This document shows, one piece after another, positions 1 to 6,513 of a DNA stretch of 37,782 nucleotides (position 1 is its first letter; each line of letters opens with the position of its first letter). A program made the position numbers and the translations under genes. The notes under the pieces are model-generated. The model had not been told where the DNA came from. It made no database searches and saw only the letters and a list, made by a program, of their open reading frames with translations. The stretch covers positions 1 to 37,782 of IMG/VR virus record IMGVR_UViG_3300023500_000013; one strand, written 5' to 3'. This stretch comes from a virus.

Positions 1-85
1 GCCCCAGGGAGGGCCCCTTATTTTTATTTTTTATTTTTATAAAAAAAAAATGGCCTCTAAGCCATGGTGTGCATGGCCTGGATCG
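1..85. repeat. Left end, imperfect inverted terminal repeat
   Basis: Read inward, this end has CCCCAGGG at 2-9, a T-rich/A-rich tract at 19-50 and CATGGCCTG at 72-80. Read inward on the other strand, the right end has CCCCAAGG, a similar T/A tract and CATGGCCTG at inward positions 77-85. The same three blocks therefore occur in the same order at nearly the same distance from both ends. If the ends are joined, CCTTGGGG-G-CCCCAGGG forms a GC-rich dyad in very AT-rich flanks. This could be a cohesive-end (cosN-like) site, a true inverted terminal repeat, or a hairpin at which an assembly was cut; the sequence alone does not decide. Confidence 0.5.
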
Positions 86-146
86 AAAATAAAAAGCTCT
101 ATTTTCATTTTATTTTTCATTTTTAAAAATAAAAAAATAAATAAAA

Positions 147-240
147 CTAGCTAAAAAGAATTATCTTAGACGCTAATCAGCATACCATAGGCGTTAACCA
201 CACACTTTAGACGCTAGCTGTAAGTCATTGAAAGTTCAAA
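147..240. repeat. Iteron-like repeats beside the primase gene
   Basis: TTAGACGCTA occurs at 166-175 and again at 207-216, exactly 41 bp apart (about four helical turns). A related inverted element TAGGCGTTAA lies between them at 188-197. CTAGCT also recurs (about 147 and 214). The repeats sit next to an AT-rich tract and just beyond the 3' end of the primase-helicase gene. That arrangement resembles a replication origin with initiator iterons, but no initiator is identified. The rest of the 296-bp non-coding end holds the terminal repeat and a possible terminator. Confidence 0.35.
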
Positions 241-248
241 TTAGCAGC

Positions 249-276
249 AAAAAAAGAGTAGTGGAGAATCACTCCA
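249..276 (-). terminator. Possible terminator after primase-helicase gene
   Basis: On the minus strand a short TGGAG/CTCCA stem with a 5-nt loop is followed, after a few bases, by a run of seven T. It lies about 20 bases past the stop codon of the leftward primase gene. The stem has only five base pairs, so the call is tentative. Confidence 0.35.
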
Positions 277-296
277 TCTGTTAGTAAAAAATGTGC

Positions 297-2711
297 TTAA
301 ATACTAAAAACTTCGCAGATGCATGTCTTTTTAGACTTACTACCTGCCACAGCAATAGCTGAGTTGCTTACTTTAAGCCCTTTGTTTTTGATAAAAGTAG
401 CTATTATTCTGTTAATTTTCTCCACGTCTGGTACTATATCCTGTATATCTTTTTTCTTTTTTACCTTATCTGCAAACATTTGATAAGGAACCATACCTTC
501 TGCCAGCCAAGGTCCATATGTTTTGCTCTTTTTAGTATGTACACAATCCGCCCATAGTCGTTCTAAAATCTCATCTAAAGCACTGGCCTCACTACAAACA
601 ACATAAGAATGCAGAGTAAACCACTTGACATCTACAAGATAAGTCATCATATTTAAAACACTGCTTTCGAACGACGTCCCGTCAAGTGTTATTATTTCGC
701 CTTTTTCATTTTTTTGTATTATAAGATGGTCAACAGATTTATTAGTGTATAGCAACCAAAAGTAGTGGTACGCTGTTATCATTGCCACCCATTTTTCGGC
801 TATTTGAGGTATTCTCTTGATGCCTGCAAATAGCTCAGGGGATATCTTATTGTATATTTTTTTTCCTAACACCTCGATATCCCACATATTTATAGGGCTT
901 CCGGGAGTGTTACTTTTTACTTGTATGGGAGCCTTTAACGCATGTATTTGTTTAGCTAAAAATAAGATAAATTTAAAGCCTCTATCATCAAATTTAAATA
1001 CTTTATCATTAATATTACCGGATGGAACATACTTATCATTATCTCTTATGTCAAACGTCTCAAATAATCGACCGTAATAACCTGATTCTACCAAATTTAA
1101 ATTAAAAGCTTTTTTAAAAGGGTCTAACTGAGTCAATCTAAAAAAAGAAAAATTTGGATTTATTATATCCTCCATGTGTTTTTTACTGTCTGATGTAATT
1201 TTAGCGGCTGGTATTAACTGACCATTAAAACAGGCAATTTCGGCGTCTATGATGGCTTTGCCTGAATACTGATTGTTGGTATCTGCCAAAGTTCTGTAAA
1301 ATCCGGTGGATTCTGCGTTCATCACGACTCCTCCTAACGGCTTTTTATCAGTTTCGTTAAGAAAAGTGCTGTGAAAAGTTTGCAGTAAATTTGTACCACT
1401 GGTAAAAGTAGATGTAATGGGACATAAAAGCTTGCTAAGTATAGCAGACGGAGTGCTAGTATCTAGTAAGTTAACTGTTTTAAATTGTTTGTAATAGCGA
1501 TGAGTGGCTTCGATCGAGTTATCATCTTTACCTCCACCTGACAATGATCCGTTTGCATAACTGCAATTAACGCTACGGTCTCTGATTGTTCTTATCTTGG
1601 CTTGTAAAAGTGTTTCATGCAATGCCATAAACGCGGGTCCAAACATAGCTGGGACAGGATCATAAATACACTCTTTAAAATTCTTTAGTAATAAAGGCAT
1701 AGGATCGGGCAAATCGGATATAATTGACTCATCAAATGTAGGCGGCGCTTTTTTATTTTCGTCGGTGCTGTGTATTAACGCTGACAAATTAGGTGTGGCT
1801 GGTTGAGGGTTATTAACACTGTCTGCCGACATGTTAAGCGATTTATAATTACTATCCACCGCATTTAATACTTTTGCTTGGTCGCTCGTAAATATTAGTT
1901 TAGCAGTGTTTAAATCTTTATCTGGATAACAAAACGATGCCGCTATTTCAAAGGCGTCGATCGGTCTACCGGATAGCTCACCATCAGACGCATGGTGAGA
2001 ATAGCACACTTGCCAAGGGTTGAGATAACTTTGCTGAGTGGTAAGTCCATATGCCCCTGAGTCCGAGTGAGGACTTTGCCATTTATGTCCTTTATTTTTA
2101 TATCCGCAATCTTTTAGTATTTTTTCTAAGGGATATTTAACATTATATAGATGTATAACTGATATTTTACCGTTGCTGTAAAGTGGTACTTTGCCGAGGT
2201 TACCGGTGGCCTTTATCTCTTTGGACTTGTGAGCAAGACACTGCATCCAGTAAGCTGCTATTTCGGGTGGTAATACTTTAATTTCAGCCGAGCTTCCGGC
2301 GACGTGTTTGTATTTACCACCGTCTGGATGCTCCGAATTACACCATACATCATATCTATTTCCACATCTTAACTCTAATATTGGTTTTTTTGTGCTTACT
2401 GGTAAAGATATGTATTCTAAGTCTATGTCCGATGGGAGATAGCAAATTACTTTTAATCTGTTTGCTTTGGGGCTTACTATTTGATATTGATCTTTGATCA
2501 AATCAATTAAATCTATTTGAGACAATCTAAATAATGATATACATTTTTTTAAATCATCAAAATCTAAGGCTACTGTGCTTGATAAGGAGTGTACTAACGC
2601 ACAACCTGTGTTACCTCTTAATTTTAGTGCTTCCTCTTTTGTAAATTTTTGGTTTGGCCAGTTATCTACCATAGCCTTTTTGCCTTGTACAGGCGTAAAA
2701 AATAAATCCAT
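297..2711 (-). CDS. Primase-polymerase with P-loop (DUF3987-like) helicase domain
   Basis: This 804-residue protein probably primes and unwinds DNA at the phage origin. The N-terminal part looks like an archaeo-eukaryotic primase (Prim-Pol) domain: a DxD pair at D50/D52 in ALDFDD and a conserved EHPDGGKY block with H128. A Cys/His-rich linker follows (about 200-245). The C-terminal half resembles DUF3987-type P-loop proteins, with a Walker A-like GSLSGGGKDD at 388-397. It is the only replication gene read leftward, and it is adjacent to the iteron-like end. Its start is ATG at 2711 with a weak AGAGA upstream; its promoter lies in the divergent region at 2815-2844. Domain assignment is by motif only, and helicase activity is inferred from the family. 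Confidence 0.72.
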   Translation of the reverse strand: MDLFFTPVQGKKAMVDNWPNQKFTKEEALKLRGNTGCALVHSLSSTVALDFDDLKKCISLFRLSQIDLIDLIKDQYQIVSPKANRLKVICYLPSDIDLEYISLPVSTKKPILELRCGNRYDVWCNSEHPDGGKYKHVAGSSAEIKVLPPEIAAYWMQCLAHKSKEIKATGNLGKVPLYSNGKISVIHLYNVKYPLEKILKDCGYKNKGHKWQSPHSDSGAYGLTTQQSYLNPWQVCYSHHASDGELSGRPIDAFEIAASFCYPDKDLNTAKLIFTSDQAKVLNAVDSNYKSLNMSADSVNNPQPATPNLSALIHSTDENKKAPPTFDESIISDLPDPMPLLLKNFKECIYDPVPAMFGPAFMALHETLLQAKIRTIRDRSVNCSYANGSLSGGGKDDNSIEATHRYYKQFKTVNLLDTSTPSAILSKLLCPITSTFTSGTNLLQTFHSTFLNETDKKPLGGVVMNAESTGFYRTLADTNNQYSGKAIIDAEIACFNGQLIPAAKITSDSKKHMEDIINPNFSFFRLTQLDPFKKAFNLNLVESGYYGRLFETFDIRDNDKYVPSGNINDKVFKFDDRGFKFILFLAKQIHALKAPIQVKSNTPGSPINMWDIEVLGKKIYNKISPELFAGIKRIPQIAEKWVAMITAYHYFWLLYTNKSVDHLIIQKNEKGEIITLDGTSFESSVLNMMTYLVDVKWFTLHSYVVCSEASALDEILERLWADCVHTKKSKTYGPWLAEGMVPYQMFADKVKKKKDIQDIVPDVEKINRIIATFIKNKGLKVSNSAIAVAGSKSKKTCICEVFSI

Positions 2712-2753
2712 ACTAGTCTCTTGTTATTGTCTTATTGTAAGGATTTGTTGAAA

Positions 2754-2773
2754 GAGGGCAACTTAATGCCCTC
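2754..2773 (-). promoter_or_regulatory. Hairpin in leader of primase-helicase mRNA
   Basis: GAGGGCA at 2754-2760 and TGCCCTC at 2767-2773 form a perfect 7-bp stem with a 6-nt loop. It is transcribed in the 5' leader of the leftward primase gene, about 45 bases before the start codon. No T-run follows, so it is more likely an mRNA structure than a terminator. Confidence 0.5.
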
Positions 2774-2814
2774 ATACAACAAGAGTCATTTAACCGTCAT
2801 CAAATGAGTTAATT

Positions 2815-2844
2815 ATTATACCTTATATGATAGCTAAAAGTAAA
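2815..2844 (-). promoter_or_regulatory. Leftward promoter for primase-helicase
   Basis: On the minus strand a perfect TATAAT (2815-2820) follows TTTACT (2839-2844; four of six sigma-70 -35 bases) with an 18-bp spacer. The upstream edge touches the first operator palindrome (2843-2864), so the promoter is likely controlled together with the rightward one. Confidence 0.55.
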
Positions 2845-2888
2845 CTATGTTATATAATATAGTTTTATGTTATATAACATAGTTTTAT
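2843..2888. promoter_or_regulatory. Tandem palindromic operators, divergent control region
   Basis: Two 20-bp-period direct repeats each contain a palindrome built on TATGTTATATAACATA. The second core (2866-2881) is a perfect 16-bp palindrome. The first (2843-2864, AACTATGTTATATAATATAGTT) is a 22-bp palindrome with one mismatched pair. They lie between two oppositely directed TATAAT boxes (2815-2820 minus, 2891-2896 plus) and overlap the rightward -35 position. A dimeric regulator binding side by side is the natural reading. No regulator is proven; the 179-residue product starting at 3269 is one candidate. Confidence 0.65.
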
Positions 2889-2896
2889 GGTATAAT
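2868..2896 (+). promoter_or_regulatory. Rightward early promoter
   Basis: TATAAT at 2891-2896 lies 24 bases before the start codon at 2921, with AAGG at 2910-2913 as ribosome-binding site. The -35 position (TGTTAT, 17-bp spacer) is far from consensus and falls inside the second palindrome, which would suit activation or repression by the palindrome-binding protein. Confidence 0.5.
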
Positions 2897-2920
2897 GATT
2901 TTTTTTTTTAAGGCATTAAA

Positions 2921-3184
2921 ATGACTAACTCAATTACAATAGATGATATTTTGTCAGCAAGACTTAAAACATATGGCTCTTTTGACGACCACTCGTCTAT
3001 ATCGCAAGGTATAAAACAGGTTATGTTTAATACTGACAAATGGCAAGACTTACCGGATGATCAAAAAGAGGCACTTGAAATGATAGCTCATAAAATAGCC
3101 AGAATTTTAAACGGTGATAGTAATTACAAGGACTCATGGACAGATATTATAGGTTACACCACATTGATCGAAAAAAAACTTTAA
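2921..3184 (+). CDS. Small early protein, DUF6378-like
   Basis: This 87-residue protein is the first gene of the rightward block. The C-terminal part has the pattern EALEMIAHKIARIL, a GD-turn, then DSWTDIIGY, which is typical of a widespread short phage family that I recall as DUF6378. Its function is unknown. The helical, acidic pattern resembles pieces of all-alpha NTP pyrophosphohydrolases, but the full catalytic motif is not visible. The start has AAGG seven bases upstream. It is expressed from the palindrome-controlled promoter, and a second promoter begins right at its stop codon, so it may form a short transcript of its own. Confidence 0.6.
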   Translation: MTNSITIDDILSARLKTYGSFDDHSSISQGIKQVMFNTDKWQDLPDDQKEALEMIAHKIARILNGDSNYKDSWTDIIGYTTLIEKKL

Positions 3185-3234
3185 AATAACTGTACTTTAT
3201 TTTTTTAATAGTTTATAATTACTCCCGTACTTTA
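3184..3234 (+). promoter_or_regulatory. Repeated phage promoter, copy 1
   Basis: A 41-bp block (3184-3224) recurs at 12735-12775 with one mismatch. It contains TGTACT (3191-3196), a 17-bp spacer and TATAAT (3214-3219). The heptamer TACTTTA occurs twice, at 3193-3199 and 3228-3234, 35 bp apart, flanking the core promoter and so possible operator half-sites. It drives the gene at 3269. Confidence 0.65.
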
Positions 3235-3268
3235 AATTTTTTAAATTTTTTTTAACGAGGAAACAAAA

Positions 3269-3808
3269 ATGGAACAAAAACAAAAAGAAATTAACGATTT
3301 TTTGGAAGCTTGTCTCGCCGAAAATAAAAAAGAAGACGCAATTTTTACTGAACTCGCTGAAAAAACAGGTCAAGGTATTATCTCTGCGATCAGAACTTAT
3401 AAGCACTTTTTAAAATTAACGGGTCGTGTCATATCACCCGAACAACGTAAAGAAAAAATCCGTGAGTTAGTTATCAGAGCCGCTGTTGAAGTAGGCGAAG
3501 GTGATGAAGCTTACAAAGTCATCACCGACTTAAAAAGTTTAGTCGAATCAATCAAAACCGAAGTTGAATTATCAGAGCATTCGGCTCTTGCTAATGTTAA
3601 TAAAATCGCGGAAGCGTTATCTATTAAGTTGCCTGAAAAAAGTAAGTCTATAGGGTTGGTTAATAAATGGTTAATTGACAATCGTGATGCAACTCGTGAT
3701 GAATTTAGCGACTGGATGAAAGAGCAAGGTAAATCAGCTGGTAATACCGCATCCTACTGGAGTAAACTTTTATTTGCGCGAACTTGTTTCATTGCCTGGA
3801 ATAAATAA
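3269..3808 (+). CDS. Possible DNA-binding regulator, unknown family
   Basis: I do not recognise a named family for this 179-residue protein. Two segments look alike and could each be helix-turn-helix-like: residues about 28-50 (ELAEKTGQGIISAIRTYKHF) and about 145-170 (EFSDWMKEQGKSAGNTASYW). The middle is a charged helical region. It is an isolated transcription unit: its own repeated promoter, a good GAGG site eight bases before the ATG, and a terminator-like hairpin directly after the stop. Codon choice looks richer in C/G-ending and CGT codons than its neighbours, consistent with strong expression. A regulator or abundant DNA-binding protein are both possible; this is inference. Confidence 0.45.
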   Translation: MEQKQKEINDFLEACLAENKKEDAIFTELAEKTGQGIISAIRTYKHFLKLTGRVISPEQRKEKIRELVIRAAVEVGEGDEAYKVITDLKSLVESIKTEVELSEHSALANVNKIAEALSIKLPEKSKSIGLVNKWLIDNRDATRDEFSDWMKEQGKSAGNTASYWSKLLFARTCFIAWNK

Positions 3809-3814
3809 ATAAAA

Positions 3815-3852
3815 AGGAGCATAGAAAAAAGGGTTTTTTACCCTTTTTTTTA
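3815..3852 (+). terminator. Terminator-like hairpin, possibly also a start-site bridge
   Basis: Bases 3822-3833 pair with 3841-3852 (core AAAAAAGGG / CCCTTTTTT), followed by no further bases before TAG; the 3' arm itself is the T-run. It has the shape of an intrinsic terminator for the gene ending at 3808. A strong AGGAG (3815-3819) sits just before it and the ATG of the next gene (3861) just after. When the stem is folded, only about 10 unpaired bases separate AGGAG from that ATG. Confidence 0.7.
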
Positions 3853-3860
3853 GTTAACTT

Positions 3861-4229
3861 ATGGATTATTTTATAAATTATATCAAAAAGATGTACGATT
3901 ATTACGGACTAACTCTTGATATTAAGTTTTCAAACGCAGAAAAAAAATTTAGAATATGTGCATTAAGAGAGGAAATCGGCGAATATGAGGATGCCGACAC
4001 TCCTGAAAAAGAACTTGATGCCTTGCTGGATTTGCTTATTTTTTTACTTGGTACTTTTTATCGTCAAGGATATGCTAAATATATTTTAAACGGGTTTATT
4101 GTAATTATGGACGCAAACATGAAAAAACAAGTAGGCCTAAATAAAAAAAGAAATAATTTAAAATTTGATTTGATAAAACCTGAGGGATGGCTATCACCTG
4201 ACTTGACAAAAGTGCTTAAAAATGAATAA
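3861..4229 (+). CDS. All-alpha NTP pyrophosphohydrolase (MazG/PRA-PH-like)
   Basis: This 122-residue enzyme probably hydrolyses a (d)NTP to the monophosphate and pyrophosphate. The metal-binding pattern is visible at about 36-61: REEIGEYED, then ELDALLDLLIF, giving the ExxE...ExxD layout of the MazG/PRA-PH superfamily. The C-terminus (DANMKKQ, then KPEGWLSPDL) matches the short phage subgroup. Its stop overlaps the next gene by 8 bp, making a tight three-gene cassette with the thymidylate synthase-family enzyme and dCMP deaminase. In that context the likely substrates are dCTP or dUTP, feeding monophosphates to the neighbours. It has no ordinary ribosome-binding site; a hairpin separates AGGAG from the ATG. 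Confidence 0.75.
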   Translation: MDYFINYIKKMYDYYGLTLDIKFSNAEKKFRICALREEIGEYEDADTPEKELDALLDLLIFLLGTFYRQGYAKYILNGFIVIMDANMKKQVGLNKKRNNLKFDLIKPEGWLSPDLTKVLKNE

Positions 4230-5013
4230 TTTATCAAGATTTGAATACGACTATAAAAAGTTAGTTAAACGAGTACTGACGCAAGGCGAAAACACGCAAA
4301 CGAGAAATGTAGGTACACGTAGCTTATTTGGTGTACAATTAAAAATAGATTTATTGCGGTTAAACCACTTTCCGTTACTGACAGGCCGGCAAATTTACTA
4401 TAAAGGTGTAGCAGGTGAGATGGCAGCATTTTTAAAAGGTCCTAAATCAATCAGCGATTTTAAAAAACAAGGATGTAATTATTGGGACCAATGGTCTGAT
4501 GATAATGGTAAAATTAAAGTAGACTACGGCAATAAATGGATAAATTTTAACGGTGTCGATCAAATTAACAATTTAATCAGCAACTTAATTAAAGACCCTT
4601 TAGATCGTAGACTTTTGGTATCAGGTTTGGATCCAAGTAGCAAAAATTTAAGTTTACCTTGTTGTCATTATGCCTATCAATTTAGATTGGTTGACGGTAA
4701 AATTGATATAGTATGGGTACAGAGATCGTTAGATGTCATGATTGGATTACCGTCTGATATTATATTAGCGGCATTATTTTTGATTTTAGTATGTAATACA
4801 ACATGTTATGAGCCTGGATCAATTATAATGCAGTTTGGTGACACTCATATTTATGATAACCATGTTGACCAGGCTTATGATTATTTAAAAACTGCTACTC
4901 ATGAGCCGCCCACCTATAAATTAAGATCAATTATTAATAATTTTAATGGGGGAGACTTAAAAATACTAAACTATGTGCATGAGCCTAGTATTAATTTTAA
5001 GTTAAATGTGTAA
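4222..5013 (+). CDS. Thymidylate synthase-family enzyme, probable dCMP methylase/hydroxymethylase
   Basis: This 263-residue ThyA-fold enzyme transfers a one-carbon unit from methylene-tetrahydrofolate to carbon 5 of a pyrimidine nucleotide. Visible landmarks are DRR at 128-130, catalytic C148-H149, QRSLD at 167-171 and GDTHIYDNH at 206-214. The residue aligned with E. coli Asn177, which selects dUMP, is Asp179 (GLPSD). The Cys-to-Asp spacing (31) is the same as in E. coli ThyA (146 to 177) and T4 dCMP hydroxymethylase (148 to 179). Asp here is the dCMP-specific choice known from the T4 enzyme and from the Asn-to-Asp mutant of thymidylate synthase. The usual PCH is CCH. It overlaps both neighbours by 8 bp. 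A thymidylate synthase with relaxed specificity remains possible. Confidence 0.8.
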   Translation: MNNLSRFEYDYKKLVKRVLTQGENTQTRNVGTRSLFGVQLKIDLLRLNHFPLLTGRQIYYKGVAGEMAAFLKGPKSISDFKKQGCNYWDQWSDDNGKIKVDYGNKWINFNGVDQINNLISNLIKDPLDRRLLVSGLDPSSKNLSLPCCHYAYQFRLVDGKIDIVWVQRSLDVMIGLPSDIILAALFLILVCNTTCYEPGSIIMQFGDTHIYDNHVDQAYDYLKTATHEPPTYKLRSIINNFNGGDLKILNYVHEPSINFKLNV

Positions 5014-5428
5014 TCGTCTGTCCATACATCAGTACATGCTAGCTATTACAAAAGTTGTAGCAGTTAGATCTACTTGTTTAAAAAAAAAAGTTGGGTGCGT
5101 AATAACTAACACCAACGACCGAATTATAGCCGCAGGTTATAACGGTCGTAGTGCTGGACTAAAACATTGCGAAAAAATATGTGATAGTTGTACTAATAAT
5201 ATATTGCATTCGGTTCACGCCGAGGCCAACGCGATTAGCAATTGTGAGTCTAAACAGTCAATTGTAAATATGTATTGTACTATTACACCTTGCACAAACT
5301 GCGCTAAACAAATTATAAAAACAAACTGCAAAAATTTTTATTTTGCTGATTTTTATAAATCTGATGCTGGCATCCAACTGCTTCAGTCGCATAAAATAAA
5401 AGTATACAAAATAAATTGTACACTGTAG
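5006..5428 (+). CDS. Deoxycytidylate deaminase (dCMP deaminase family)
   Basis: This 140-residue zinc enzyme converts dCMP to dUMP. The cytidine/deoxycytidylate deaminase signature is complete: HAE at 71-73 (His ligand and catalytic Glu) and PCTNC at 95-99 (two Cys ligands). The N-terminal KKKVGCVI and GYNGR blocks and an additional Cys cluster (C55, C59, C62) are as in T4-type dCMP deaminases, where a second zinc is bound. The start overlaps the preceding gene by 8 bp. With the pyrophosphohydrolase and the ThyA-fold enzyme it forms a nucleotide-pool cassette. If the ThyA-like enzyme uses dCMP, the deaminase would compete for it or supply dUMP to the host thymidylate synthase. Confidence 0.88.
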   Translation: MCNRLSIHQYMLAITKVVAVRSTCLKKKVGCVITNTNDRIIAAGYNGRSAGLKHCEKICDSCTNNILHSVHAEANAISNCESKQSIVNMYCTITPCTNCAKQIIKTNCKNFYFADFYKSDAGIQLLQSHKIKVYKINCTL

Positions 5429-5445
5429 CTTTTTTAATATATAAT
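5417..5445 (+). promoter_or_regulatory. Promoter of the TGTAC/TATAAT family
   Basis: TGTACA (5417-5422), a 17-bp spacer and TATAAT (5440-5445) match the layout of the repeated promoters at 3191 and 12742, although the surrounding sequence differs. Transcription would start near 5452 and give a leader of about 160 bases before the AAA+ gene. Confidence 0.5.
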
Positions 5446-5485
5446 ATTAACTAATAATCCCACTTGGTTGGTGAGATAGGTTGAC

Positions 5486-5569
5486 GCTCCTGAAACCTCA
5501 TATTTAAAACGGAGCATCTTGGACACCCTCCTACTGACTATTGCATTGCGCTTTTAGGAGGGTGATCCA
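5486..5569 (+). promoter_or_regulatory. Structured mRNA leader with 16S-tail-like hairpin
   Basis: Stem 1 pairs GCTCC (5486-5490) with GGAGC (5511-5515). Stem 2 pairs 5520-5533 with 5555-5569, 14 bp with one bulged A (5565). The right arm AGGAGGGTGATCCA is the complement of the conserved 16S rRNA 3' tail apart from one extra G. The left arm TTGGACACCCTCCTA resembles the tail itself. No start codon lies at normal spacing from this Shine-Dalgarno-like sequence; the next ATG is 5612. It may control translation of the AAA+ gene or be a small RNA. No T-run follows, so it is not an obvious terminator. Confidence 0.55.
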
Positions 5570-5611
5570 CTTTAAAAAAAACTTAAACATAAACTTGAAT
5601 TTGGTGATTAC

Positions 5612-6466
5612 ATGAAACTTAAAGAGCAAGCACAACTAACTACTGACTTATCTAAGATATTAAAAATATTTAAAAATAGCGGTGGTGCAATTCGGCCTCA
5701 TTTTATTCTGACGGGTCCCAGTGGCAGCGGTAAAAGTTACCTTATCAACACGTTAGCCGACGAACATAATCTTGATTATTTAGAAATAAATGCCGCGCAA
5801 TTGACAAAAGAAGGTACGTCTGGCAATAGCCTATCTAAAGCGTTAAGTCCTCTAACAAACTCTCAGCAGTCTTTGGTTATTTGTTTTGTGGACGAATTTG
5901 ATAAGTTATTTATCTCTGGTAATTCTAATTCTTCGCTCGCCCATGACACTACGATTGGTGTACAAAACGAGTTTCTCACGGTGCTAGAATCAGACACTGC
6001 CGCTGTATTTGCAGACTACGGCAAATACGCCAATATATCGGTTAAGACAGTTCTTTTTATTTTTGCAGGGGCTTTTAATGGCGAGGAAGATATTAACTTG
6101 GATAGACTTAGAGAGCTTGGTGTTAAGACTGAGTTTTTGGGTAGAGTCGGCCTTGTATTTAATGCCAAGCCGTTAAGTTTAAATTCGCTCTATGAAATTT
6201 TAGAAAAGTCCGAAATGTTATCAATATACCTGCAATTATTTCCCGGCACGACGAAAGAGAAAGTAGTACATCTAATACGCAAATTTTTAGCGGCCACGTA
6301 CGATAATAATACTATCGGGATTAGATTAATAAATACACTAATCCACCAATATTTTATCAAAGGTGGCGATCTTGGGTCTCCGAAGTCTTGCCCGATGGCT
6401 TTTCAAAAATCTTTAAAATTAAATACCGATGTCAATGAAAATTCGGTAGCGGCTTGGAAGTCTTAA
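5612..6466 (+). CDS. ClpX-like AAA+ ATPase
   Basis: This 284-residue AAA+ ATPase has Walker A GPSGSGKS at 35-42 and Walker B ICFVDEFD at 90-97. Further on, a block GVKTEFLGRVGLVF resembles the arginine-finger region of ClpX/HslU, and a GIRLIN segment resembles sensor 2. No ClpX zinc domain or ClpP loop is apparent. It could remodel a nucleoprotein complex during replication or unfold a host protein. The start (ATG 5612) has GGTG five bases upstream and is preceded by a long structured leader with its own promoter. It stands at the head of the replication/recombination block. The ATPase call is firm; the biological role is unknown. Confidence 0.75.
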   Translation: MKLKEQAQLTTDLSKILKIFKNSGGAIRPHFILTGPSGSGKSYLINTLADEHNLDYLEINAAQLTKEGTSGNSLSKALSPLTNSQQSLVICFVDEFDKLFISGNSNSSLAHDTTIGVQNEFLTVLESDTAAVFADYGKYANISVKTVLFIFAGAFNGEEDINLDRLRELGVKTEFLGRVGLVFNAKPLSLNSLYEILEKSEMLSIYLQLFPGTTKEKVVHLIRKFLAATYDNNTIGIRLINTLIHQYFIKGGDLGSPKSCPMAFQKSLKLNTDVNENSVAAWKS

Positions 6467-6513
6467 TAAAAATTCTACACAAAATTATTTAACTTAAACA
6501 AGGAATATAAAAA

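Noticed and set aside
817-1077. Rightward open frame opposite the primase-helicase gene
   Set aside because: Lies wholly inside a motif-bearing gene on the other strand, without ribosome-binding site or recognisable protein pattern.
5519-5557. TTG-started 12-codon leader peptide in the structured leader
   Set aside because: GGAG is only four bases upstream and the start is TTG. It is possible, but the hairpin and rRNA-like sequence explain the region better.
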